Positions 38,215 to 45,458 of a DNA stretch of 64,000 nucleotides are shown piece by piece. Within the stretch, counting starts at the first letter, position 1. Each line of letters opens with the position of its first letter. This stretch comes from Crocinitomicaceae bacterium. Its GTDB lineage: Bacteria; Bacteroidota; Bacteroidia; Flavobacteriales_D; Crocinitomicaceae. A program made the position numbers and the translations under genes. The notes beneath the pieces were generated by a model. It did not search any database. It was not told where the DNA came from and saw only the letters and a list, made by a program, of their open reading frames with translations. The stretch covers positions 1 through 64,000 of the forward strand of contig JACJYW010000003.1 in the NCBI GenBank assembly GCA_020635955.1. The letters are read 5' to 3'.

Positions 38215-39000
38215 GTGATCCTTTTTTCACACGCCAAGATCAATATAGGATTGTACGTCACTTCAAAGCGTGCAGATGGTTTTCATAACATTGAAAGCGT
38301 CTTCTATCCTATTCCCTTCTATGATCTGATAGAGCTTCTGCCCTATGAAAAAGATGTTTTTTCTACCTCCGGATTGGAAATTCCTCCGGGACCGAATTTG
38401 GTGCAGGAAGCCTATGAATTGCTGAAAAAGGATTTTAAACTGGGCAAGACTTTCATTCATTTGCACAAGCGCATTCCCCTGGGAAGTGGTTTAGGCGGAG
38501 GATCATCTAACGCCGCTTTTACCCTGATGGGATTAAATTATCTGTACGATCTGGGATTGAGCAAAGAACAATTGATGGATTATGCCGCTCAACTGGGAAG
38601 TGATTGTCCGTTTTTCATTCAGGATCATCCATGTTTGGTAAAAGGCAGAGGTGAGATCATGGAAGCTATCGATCTGGACCTTTCTGGCTTCTATTTAAAG
38701 CTCATTCATACCGGAATTCATGTGTCAACCCCAATGGCTTACCGCTTTATTCAGCCCAACAACAGATCATTGCATATCAACTTCTTATCCGATTATAATC
38801 CGTTTAAAAACGATTTTGAGGAGGTAGTTTTTGGCATGCATCCTGAATTAAAAGTGATCAAAGAAAAATTACTCCAGGAAGGTGCTTTTTATGCCTCCAT
38901 GACCGGATCCGGATCAGCCATTTATGGATTATTTGAGAATAAACCTGCTAAAACAGGTGGCTACCTTTTTGAGGAGATCATGGAATTAAAACAACCATAG
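38215..39000 (+). CDS. ispE: 4-diphosphocytidyl-2-C-methyl-D-erythritol kinase
   Basis: GHMP-superfamily kinase of the MEP isoprenoid pathway, phosphorylating CDP-ME. It has the N-terminal AKINIGLYVTSKRADGFH, the ATP loop PLGSGLGGGSSNAAF and the C-terminal TGSGSAIYGLF. The 261-residue length is normal. The start is GTG at 38215: the ATG two bases upstream is in another frame and stops at once. It is divergent from accA; its last 15 bases overlap the convergent glycosyltransferase gene. Confidence 0.94.
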   Translation: MILFSHAKINIGLYVTSKRADGFHNIESVFYPIPFYDLIELLPYEKDVFSTSGLEIPPGPNLVQEAYELLKKDFKLGKTFIHLHKRIPLGSGLGGGSSNAAFTLMGLNYLYDLGLSKEQLMDYAAQLGSDCPFFIQDHPCLVKGRGEIMEAIDLDLSGFYLKLIHTGIHVSTPMAYRFIQPNNRSLHINFLSDYNPFKNDFEEVVFGMHPELKVIKEKLLQEGAFYASMTGSGSAIYGLFENKPAKTGGYLFEEIMELKQP

Positions 39001-39966
39001 TTCCTGCCCGAATTTGAGGTTCATTTTGCGCAGGAATTTGGTGATATCCTCCTGAATGCGTTCATCTGCCGGCCAATTGGATAAAATGGTAAGTTGCTTG
39101 TTCAAAGCCATGACTGATTGAATATCTTCTCTCTTAGGGCTCAGATCATACCACTGAAAGCTCACATTATTGCGGGATAAGATCTCAGACACCAATTTCC
39201 CCTTCTCTCCTGCTCCAATCACCTGTACACCTTGAATTTGATCATTAAAATGCTGGATAAAGCGCTTTGTTTTAAGCTCAAAAAAGGCTTTTTGCTGGTA
39301 ATTCTCTGAATTGCGGGATGTACGTTCAGGATGCTCTCTCCACAGATGTGTAACAGAATTCACACTTTTGAATTCGTAGCCATGATCAAACCATTTGAAT
39401 ACCATATCATAGTCTTCAGGGTATTCAAGGGATGAGATGGCAAAATCATCTTCAAAACAAGAACGGTGCACCATCCAGTTGGGAGATGCGATCACACATT
39501 CACGGTAAAGATTCTCTCGAAATGACTCATCCTCCACCACAGTATTCAACCAACTTTCATAGCGTTTATAGCCTTCTGATACCTTTTTGTCAGAGAAGTA
39601 ACGCACTTTTCCGGTCACCACAGTTTTTTTGGGTTCTCCTTCAATAGCATCAAAGAGTTGTTCCAGCTTGCGCGTGGGCATCACATCATCTGCATCCATA
39701 CGGGTGATGAATTCACCTGAACTGTGCTCAAAGGCCATTTGAAGCGCAGGAATAATGCCTCCTTCAGTACTCTCCAGCACCTTTATACGTGGGTTATAAC
39801 GCTCATAATTCTCCAGGATCTCCATAGAATTATCCGTTGAGCCATCATCCACGGCTATGAGCTCCCAATTGCCATACGATTGATGTACAATAGAATCCAT
39901 ACACTGCTCGAGGTATTGGGCAGCATTTTTTACCGGCATAATGATGGATATGGTTGGAGACAGCAT
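38986..39966 (-). CDS. Family 2 glycosyltransferase
   Basis: A 326-residue GT-A-fold sugar transferase: ISIIMPVKNAAQYLEQCMDSI at the N terminus, DDGSTDNS, the metal-binding DxD-type RMDADD and a later SLEYPEDYDMVFKW. An unusual extra C-terminal part from about residue 240 (VQVIGAGEKGKLVSEIL) looks like a short Rossmann-like nucleotide-binding segment. The acceptor and sugar cannot be predicted. No other polysaccharide gene adjoins it. Confidence 0.88.
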   Translation of the reverse strand: MLSPTISIIMPVKNAAQYLEQCMDSIVHQSYGNWELIAVDDGSTDNSMEILENYERYNPRIKVLESTEGGIIPALQMAFEHSSGEFITRMDADDVMPTRKLEQLFDAIEGEPKKTVVTGKVRYFSDKKVSEGYKRYESWLNTVVEDESFRENLYRECVIASPNWMVHRSCFEDDFAISSLEYPEDYDMVFKWFDHGYEFKSVNSVTHLWREHPERTSRNSENYQQKAFFELKTKRFIQHFNDQIQGVQVIGAGEKGKLVSEILSRNNVSFQWYDLSPKREDIQSVMALNKQLTILSNWPADERIQEDITKFLRKMNLKFGQELWLF

Positions 39967-40105
39967 ACTCTCTAAGATACGGAAAATACTGGAATTAGGC
40001 TATTAATTGTAATGAATAGGATTTATTGCTTTGAGAAGGGATAAAGATTAGTAGATTTAGGCTAGTTAGTTATAACCCAAGAACAACCTAAAAATCATTG
40101 TGGAG

Positions 40106-41155
40106 ATGAAAGAAAAATTGAACATAATTATTTTCTTCAACGCATTAATTTTACTTACGTCTTGTAATGGACAGAACACAAATAAAGTAGTTCAAACTGA
40201 AAACAATGCTAAGGGTGATACTGTGTCAGTTCTTGGCAGCAGTGTAATGGTAATTTTTCAAGACAGTAGGAACGATTACTGGTTTGGTAGTTGGGAAACC
40301 GGCGTATACAAATACAATGGTAAAACAATAGTCAATTACACAACAAAGAACGGTTTGATAAACAACAGAATAGATGAAATAAAAGAAGATGAATTTGGCA
40401 ATATTTATTTTTCCAGCGCAAACGCAACTTCTGAAATTTCAAAATTTAATGGACAGACATTTACCACTTTAAAGGCAGTTCCGAGTAATAACTGGAAACT
40501 TGAATCCACAGATTTGTGGTTTAAATATTCTTATGGAAATACAGGAAAAGTTTATCGCTATGATGGCACTAACCTATTTGAATTGCAGTTTCCTAACCCA
40601 CCCAATTTGTCTAATCCATTTGATATCTATAGCATTTATAAAGACAGTAAAGGAAATATTTGGTTTGGAACAAACCCCGTAGGAGTTTGTCGATATGATG
40701 GTAAATTGTTTCAATGGATCACAGAAGAAGATGTCACTGAATTCCGCAACGAAGGCGCAAACGGCGTACGTTCAATTACGGAAGATAAAAATGGTGATTT
40801 TTGGTTCAACACAGAATTTCGCTATAGTATCTATGACAGTATAACATTAAAAGCAGATAGATTCTATACAAGGCATAAAAGCATAGGCGGCTTAGATGCA
40901 AAAAAGGATAGCAACTTAGACGAATATCTGTCAACAGTAAAAGATAATGATGATAATTTGTGGTTTGTGACTTATCTTGATGGTGTTTGGAAATATGATG
41001 GAATAAAAATTACTCATTATCCAATTAAAGTGAACTCCAAACAGATTGCTTTGTTTAGCATATACAAAGACAACAATGGTAACCTTTGGCTTGGGACACA
41101 CGAAAACGGAGCATATAAATTTAATGGAACAAGCTTTGAAAAATTCACAAAATGA
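40106..41155 (+). CDS. Two-component-regulator-propeller-like lipoprotein
   Basis: 349 residues with a lipobox (LILLTSC) at the N terminus and a beta-propeller made of 'reg_prop' type repeats such as DYWFGSWETGVYKYNGKTI, NIWFGTNPVGVCRYDGK and NLWLGTHENGAYKFNGT. In hybrid sensor proteins such repeats form the periplasmic domain; here they are free-standing on a lipoprotein. ATG 40106 is preferred over the in-frame GTG six bases earlier. It is the first gene of the row of co-directional genes separated by attC-like spacers. Confidence 0.8.
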   Translation: MKEKLNIIIFFNALILLTSCNGQNTNKVVQTENNAKGDTVSVLGSSVMVIFQDSRNDYWFGSWETGVYKYNGKTIVNYTTKNGLINNRIDEIKEDEFGNIYFSSANATSEISKFNGQTFTTLKAVPSNNWKLESTDLWFKYSYGNTGKVYRYDGTNLFELQFPNPPNLSNPFDIYSIYKDSKGNIWFGTNPVGVCRYDGKLFQWITEEDVTEFRNEGANGVRSITEDKNGDFWFNTEFRYSIYDSITLKADRFYTRHKSIGGLDAKKDSNLDEYLSTVKDNDDNLWFVTYLDGVWKYDGIKITHYPIKVNSKQIALFSIYKDNNGNLWLGTHENGAYKFNGTSFEKFTK

Positions 41156-41246
41156 CGAATAAAAAAAGGCTAAAGCGAACACAGTAAGAAAAATTCACCG
41201 CTTGCGCAGTTTGGCATCAATGACTAACTTTACTAAAACGTTGTAT
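41156..41246 (+). other. Degenerate attC-like spacer 1
   Basis: The spacer starts directly after the propeller gene. Its left part GGCTAAAGCGAAC (41168-41180) resembles the GCTAAAGCTAACG of the better left elements, but the outer seven bases do not match. Its right element, 22 bases at 41225-41246 (TAACTTTA ... AACGTTGTAT), aligns without gaps to those at 42240 and 43303. The next start codon lies 11 bases on. The family resemblance is seen directly; recombination-site function is inference. Confidence 0.5.
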
Positions 41247-41257
41247 ACAATTACGAA

Positions 41258-42059
41258 GTGACTGTAAAAGATCTTGAAAGAACACTAAATGACTTTATCC
41301 TAGCGATTTCGAAAATTCACATTATCGGAATTCTGTCTGATGGTATTTTTCATGAATTCCCTAAAGAATTACCAGACAAGGTCCGTAAAAAATGGTTAGA
41401 TGAAGCTGATGTGGTTGATAAGCACATTAAAGACGGAAAAACAGATGTGCTTCCGTTTAGTCAATATGGCCATTTCGGTTCATTATCAAGAATCTTCGAA
41501 CATGAAAAAAAAGCTGATTTTGAGCAAGAGATCTTGCGTCAAAACCTGACAAATTATGTTTCATATTTGGAAGCTTTTTTTCAAGACATCAATCGCATTG
41601 TATATACTGTAAAACCAGAACTTCTAAGCGGAGAAAAGCAAATCAAGTGGAAAGATATTTTAGATAATCGTGATTTTGATTCAATTCTTCAAAACACCAT
41701 TGATAAAGAGCTAGAGAGTTCTGGGTATGACAAAATTTTCGAACAAATTGAACGGTTTAATAATGTTCCATTTCAATTTAAAATCCGCATTAAAAAGGGA
41801 AAAAATTGAATCGTTAAAAATGCTAATTCTTATCCGTAACTGCATTCTTCATAATGGGAACAAAGCGTCTAGAAAGCTAGAAGAGTTTAACTCCGACTTA
41901 TTTACTTTTAATGATGACATCATTCTTATTCGAGAAGAATTAAATCAATATCACATCCTAATTCAACATGTTGCATATGAAACGTTCAGTGCGATTGGAG
42001 AAGCCTTGTTCAACGAGCCAAAGTCTGAGCTCTTCGCTAGGATAAATTATTTGGGGTAG
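41258..42059 (+). pseudogene. HEPN-type protein gene interrupted by a single-base frameshift
   Basis: Two overlapping frames (41258-41809 and a frame ending 42059) together encode about 266 residues. The first frame ends in FNNVPFQFKIRIKKGKN; removing one base in the run A5-G3-A6 at 41792-41805 continues as ...KKEKIESLKMLILIRN. The second part contains RNCILHNG, the R-x4-H signature of HEPN ribonuclease/nucleic-acid-binding domains; the N-terminal ~180 residues are helical. Start is GTG at 41258, 11 bases after an attC-like right element. The break could be a true inactivating mutation, a homopolymer sequencing error or, less likely, programmed +1 frameshifting. HEPN proteins often serve in defence or toxin systems; that role here is inference. 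Confidence 0.6.
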
Positions 42060-42067
42060 AAAACTGT

Positions 42068-42261
42068 ACACAACATAATAGCTAAAGCTAACGTCCGACC
42101 CTTGGCCGGCCCTCTTCTCTCCCATTACGTGTCCATAGTCCGGGCGGTCCGACTTAGTCGGATCGAACAGCCAAAGTCCGGGATTTTTTGCCTACACATC
42201 CGTCGGTGGACGGACAAGCTTTCGCACGCAATAAATTGCTAGCTTTAGCCGAACGTTAGGT
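42068..42261 (+). other. attC-like spacer 2 (most complete copy)
   Basis: The left element (42068-42096) starts ACACAAC and contains AGCTAAAGCTAACGTCC. The right element (42240-42261) reads TAGCTTTAGCCGAACGTTAGGT without its first bases altered and ends in GTTAGGT, a match to the integron core GTTRRRY. The two ends are inverted relative to each other (GCTAAAGCTA against TAGCTTTAGC), as in attC sites. The 140-base GC-rich interior carries perfect short hairpins TCCGAC/GTCGGA (42148-42162) and TCCGTC/GACGGA (42199-42214). At 194 bases it is longer than classical attC sites (about 57-141). Confidence 0.6.
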
Positions 42262-42269
42262 GTCATTAC

Positions 42270-42608
42270 GTGGATTTAAAAAGAAACATACAGGAGTTTA
42301 GTAATGAAGATCTCGTGTCTGTAATTGAAAATTTAGAGCAATATCAAGTCAATTTTTGTAATAAAGCTAAAGCGGAATTAGACTCAAGAGAATTAGGTGT
42401 TGAGGAATTAATGGAAATAGCTAAGCCAATATATCGAGAAAAAGTTCGAAATTTATTTAATGAAACTGCATTCTCTTTCATTAAAGTTCCGCTCCCACAT
42501 TCATCCTTCTTGATAGAAAGTGAAAAGGAAAAAATCTACATGGAAGAAGTGCACCACTGGAAAATGTACAAAATGGCTGCAATTAATGGCACCCCAGGAC
42601 TTTTTTGA
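42270..42608 (+). CDS. Hypothetical cassette protein, 112 residues
   Basis: A soluble, charged, largely helical protein (MDLKRNIQEFSNEDLVSVIE ...) with no signal, no membrane segment and no motif that I recognise. Start is GTG at 42270, nine bases after the attC-like right end, as for the preceding HEPN gene. After its stop about 160 bases hold no supported gene before the next left element at 42767. Confidence 0.55.
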   Translation: MDLKRNIQEFSNEDLVSVIENLEQYQVNFCNKAKAELDSRELGVEELMEIAKPIYREKVRNLFNETAFSFIKVPLPHSSFLIESEKEKIYMEEVHHWKMYKMAAINGTPGLF

Positions 42609-42766
42609 TACCGTCTAAGCCATTAATTAAAATCTGAGGTACCCTACGAACCTAGTGAAAAATAGCGAGAATGGATTCACCAGACTACAATCAAGATGGT
42701 TTGAATTCAGCATACTATTACCTAAGGTGGTTACTAACGGTCAGCTTTGGCAAGAGTGAAAACGCA

Positions 42767-42840
42767 ACACAACATATTAGCTAAAGCTAACGTCCTCCCC
42801 TTCAATTCTTATTAATCTAGATTTTTTTCCTAACTTTAGC
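42767..42840 (+). other. attC-like spacer 3 (left element strong, right element partial)
   Basis: The 29-base left element (42767-42795) is identical to that at 42068 except for one base. The right side has only TAACTTTAGC (42831-42840) immediately before the next ATG; the AACGTT core is absent. That right remnant also matches a Bacteroidota -7 element apart from its last base (TAACTTTA), so it may be promoter rather than att remnant. Confidence 0.5.
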
Positions 42841-42841
42841 T

Positions 42842-43228
42842 ATGAGACAATTACTATGGATTCCATTATTATTTCTATTCGCATGTAGCAAGAACGGAAT
42901 TAGTGAAAAAGATGTTGTTGGAGAATGGAAGACCACTGAGTGTGATATTGAATTATCTCAAATGAATGAAACTATGGAGGCCATTGTGCAAAACATAGCC
43001 TTATCAACTGAATATTCGTTTATTGCAGATGGCTCCTGGACTTCAACGAATGATCAAGGTGATATTCAAAAGGGAAGATGGGATCTTAATGAAGAGAAAC
43101 AAGAACTCACCTTAACTTCTTCTGACTCCGAGTATTCTCAAATTTGGAAGGTTAAAAACGACTCTGAATTCGAGTATTTATTTGAAAATAAAAATATTAA
43201 AGAAAGAAGAGTTATTGCTAAAAAGTGA
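42842..43228 (+). CDS. Small lipocalin-like lipoprotein (hypothetical)
   Basis: 128 residues with a lipobox (LLFLFAC) and a mature part starting GISEKDVVGEWKTTE. The body is a set of beta-strands (YSFIADGSWTSTNDQGDIQKGRWDLNEEKQELTLTS) typical of lipocalin-like DUF4923/DUF5004-style lipoproteins of Bacteroidota. Function is unknown; a small ligand pocket is possible. It is flanked by attC-like elements on both sides. Confidence 0.7.
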   Translation: MRQLLWIPLLFLFACSKNGISEKDVVGEWKTTECDIELSQMNETMEAIVQNIALSTEYSFIADGSWTSTNDQGDIQKGRWDLNEEKQELTLTSSDSEYSQIWKVKNDSEFEYLFENKNIKERRVIAKK

Positions 43229-43302
43229 GTGGTCTTTGAAAAATCAAAACAAGTAAAAACTGCCTCCAAAACGCACCATTCATTGGGCAGCTAATTAATT
43301 GT

Positions 43303-43324
43303 TAGCTTTATTCAAACGTTGTGT
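43303..43324 (+). other. attC-like right element of spacer 4
   Basis: A 22-base element (TAGCTTTATTC ... AACGTTGTGT) aligning without gaps to the right elements at 41225 and 42240. Its terminal GTTGTGT is the exact reverse complement of the ACACAAC that opens the left elements. The spacer before it (43229-43302) shows a CTGCC/GGCAG inverted repeat but no clear left element. Confidence 0.5.
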
Positions 43325-43350
43325 AACATTGGATTTGATGAAAGGTCTTT

Positions 43351-43743
43351 ATGAATTTGTTTAAGAATTTGCTCTTATCAATTGTATTGTTTTCTATATC
43401 AAATGGAATGGCTCAGGATACCATCCAAACTGCAAAACTCATATTTAGTTTCAATTCGGACTCATTAACAGCTGATGGAAAATTTGAACTTGATTCTATT
43501 TATCAAGTTATTGCCGAAATCGAACCGGACAGTATAGAATTCCTCTTTATTGAACGCAGGAGGAGAGTTGAAAGCTACCACCTTGCATTCTGGAGGTTGA
43601 AAGCAATCCAAGATTACTACAACAAACAATGCCCTAATTGGAATTTTACTTGTGAAGGAAAAGTGGAATATTTTGAAGAAGAAATTAAACAGGAAAACAT
43701 GCACTTATGGTGGCCCTATAAGCTTGTTATTTTGGTGTGGTAG
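43351..43743 (+). CDS. Exported protein with OmpA-like N-terminal strand pattern (hypothetical)
   Basis: 130 residues: signal peptide (ending near GMAQ), then LIFSFNSDSLTADGKFELDSIYQVIAEIEPD, which recalls the start of OmpA/peptidoglycan-binding domains, though the later Asp/Arg peptidoglycan motif is not convincing. The protein ends abruptly WWPYKLVILVW. It could be a divergent OmpA-like domain or a cassette-specific exported protein. It is followed eight bases later by the next left element. Confidence 0.55.
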   Translation: MNLFKNLLLSIVLFSISNGMAQDTIQTAKLIFSFNSDSLTADGKFELDSIYQVIAEIEPDSIEFLFIERRRRVESYHLAFWRLKAIQDYYNKQCPNWNFTCEGKVEYFEEEIKQENMHLWWPYKLVILVW

Positions 43744-43751
43744 AAAACGCC

Positions 43752-43826
43752 ACATAACACGGTTGGCAAAGCTAAGGTCCAACCCTTGACAAATAAAAAC
43801 TTGTTAGTTTTAATCAATCATTCAAT
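43752..43826 (+). other. Degenerate attC-like spacer 5, between the exported protein gene and arr
   Basis: A left element of the same 29-base length lies at 43752-43780 (ACATAAC, then GGCAAAGCTAAGGTCC). A weak right element lies at 43805-43826 (TAGTTTTAATCAATCATTC), matching the others at about 14 of 22 positions and lacking an intact AACGTT. The arr start follows 13 bases later. Confidence 0.45.
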
Positions 43827-43839
43827 TATTTTACACCCC

Positions 43840-44274
43840 ATGAACCATCAAGAAAACACCAAAGCAGCCAGTCCATTCGCTCAGACCTATTTTCACGGCA
43901 CCAAGGCTGATCTTAACATAGGTGATCTGATCGTTCCCGGATACAGTTCTAATTATGGTAAGAACAAGAATGCAAAATACATCTTCTTAACCGCCACCTT
44001 GGATGCCGCCATTTGGGGAGCGGAACTTTCGTTGGGTGAAGGAAAAGAGAGAATTTATCTGGTTGAACCTACCGGAAATATTGAAGATGATCCGGATCTT
44101 ACAGACAAGAAGTTTCCGGGTAACCCTACCCAATCTTATCGCTCAACTGAGCCCTTTAAAGTGGTTGGTGAGGTAACTTCCTGGCAAAGTCATCCTGAAG
44201 CACAGGTAAATGCTATGAAAGAAGCACTTCAGAAACTGAAAGATCAGGGAATTGATTCGTTGAATGATGAGTGA
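43840..44274 (+). CDS. arr: Rifamycin ADP-ribosyltransferase (Arr family)
   Basis: 144 residues, the usual Arr length. The protein transfers ADP-ribose from NAD+ to rifamycins and thereby inactivates them. Landmarks are FAQTYFHGTKADLNIGDLI (NAD-binding His region), YIFLTATLDAAIWGAELS, GRIYLVEPTG-like RIYLVEPTGNIEDDPDLTDKK without gaps, KFPGNPTQSYRS and PFKVVGEVTSW. ATG 43840 begins the family's normal N terminus; the longer in-frame start at 43786 would add 18 unrelated residues from the spacer. Arr-2 and arr-3 are classical integron cassettes, which fits the attC-like spacer before it. Chromosomal arr homologues also exist in many soil and marine bacteria, so resistance in this host is not proven. 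Confidence 0.9.
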   Translation: MNHQENTKAASPFAQTYFHGTKADLNIGDLIVPGYSSNYGKNKNAKYIFLTATLDAAIWGAELSLGEGKERIYLVEPTGNIEDDPDLTDKKFPGNPTQSYRSTEPFKVVGEVTSWQSHPEAQVNAMKEALQKLKDQGIDSLNDE

Positions 44275-44435
44275 ATGTAGATAAGTCTACCTTTAAAATC
44301 ACCTCATCTTCTGATTTCTATCATATTCCAACGCTGAAGTAAACATTTACTTTGTCCTATAATTGCTGCTCACCTTAATAGATCGATCAAAAGAATCACC
44401 AAGCTGAGTTTGCAGGCGTAACTAAACACACTAAA

Positions 44436-45455
44436 ATGAAATTAACAGCTTTGACCCTTTCCCTTTTTGGTCTGATCTCAACATTAAATGCTCAAAAAGT
44501 AGCTTTACATTCAACAGGCAGCATACAACATTTTACAGGAACTACTGCTTTTGCAGACGCCTACACCGCTTCTAATCCCGGAGACACGATTTACCTTCCG
44601 GGGGGAGGATTTACACCTCCTGCTACTATTGATAAATCATTGAGAATATATGGTGCCGGTCATTATCCTGATTCCACGCAGGTAACTGCTAAAACCTACA
44701 TCAATGGAAATATTGCTTTAACAGATAATGCGGATGGTTTTTATCTTGAAGGAGTGGATATCAACGGGCAATTAGGGTTTTCATACAACACTTCTATTGA
44801 CAATGTGATCATCAAATATTGTAAAATGAACAAAATTGATGTGTATGGTAACAACACCTTCACTACTCCATCAAACAACCTCTTATTCATAAACAATGTC
44901 GTTAAAGGTGATGTACTGTTATCAAACGCTCAAAATTCTGCATTGTATAATAACATCATAGAAGCCAGAATACAAAATTCTTATGGTAATCTGATCGAAA
45001 ACAATATCGTCATGTTCTCTTACACTGGTGTATCTTCTTATTATTCAATTCATGGAGACAATAACATTGTCAATAACAACATTTTTCTGAATGCCTCTAA
45101 TAGATATTTCGTTGGGGTATCTAACCAGATCAACAATAACATATTTATTGTTGCTTCTCCAATTTTTGGTACAACACCAATAACTTCAGGCAATTACTAC
45201 CCTGTTACACAATCTTCAATTTTCATCAGTCAATCAGGAACTACATTTGACTATAGCCATGATTACCATCTGCAATCACCTAGTACTTATCTTGGTGTTG
45301 ACGCAACAGAAGTTGGTATATATGGTGGATTCAATGGATACAAAGAAGGTGCTGTACCTTCAAATCCTCATTTTCAATTAAAAACTATCGCACCAACCAC
45401 CAATTCAAGTGGTTTATTGAATGTTCAAATTAATGCATCTGCTCAAGATAATTAG
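44436..45455 (+). CDS. Secreted right-handed beta-helix protein
   Basis: 339 residues with a signal peptide (ending near LNAQ). After FADAYTASNPGDTIYLPGGGF, typical of pectate-lyase-like beta-helix starts, the protein is a ladder of Asn-rich turns (NNLLFINNVV, ENNIVMFS, NNIFLNAS). No catalytic residues are recognised and there is no sorting domain at the C terminus (GLLNVQINASAQDN). The next gene starts three bases later and has a T9SS signal, so the two probably form one secreted system. The 161 bases between arr and this gene hold nothing I can support. Confidence 0.75.
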   Translation: MKLTALTLSLFGLISTLNAQKVALHSTGSIQHFTGTTAFADAYTASNPGDTIYLPGGGFTPPATIDKSLRIYGAGHYPDSTQVTAKTYINGNIALTDNADGFYLEGVDINGQLGFSYNTSIDNVIIKYCKMNKIDVYGNNTFTTPSNNLLFINNVVKGDVLLSNAQNSALYNNIIEARIQNSYGNLIENNIVMFSYTGVSSYYSIHGDNNIVNNNIFLNASNRYFVGVSNQINNNIFIVASPIFGTTPITSGNYYPVTQSSIFISQSGTTFDYSHDYHLQSPSTYLGVDATEVGIYGGFNGYKEGAVPSNPHFQLKTIAPTTNSSGLLNVQINASAQDN

Positions 45456-45458
45456 ACC

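Noticed and set aside
40061..40100. attI-like site before the first cassette (GTTATAACC in the upstream region)
   Set aside because: Only a short GTT-containing match; no integrase or conserved flanking structure to support it.
42671..42784. 37-codon ORF (MDSPDYNQDG...) between the 112-residue gene and spacer 3
   Set aside because: It runs into the attC-like left element, has no terminator or recognisable domain, and could be a decayed cassette remnant; not enough to call a gene.
43786..43839. Longer N terminus of Arr
   Set aside because: The 18 extra residues come from the attC-like spacer; Arr proteins begin near the ATG at 43840.
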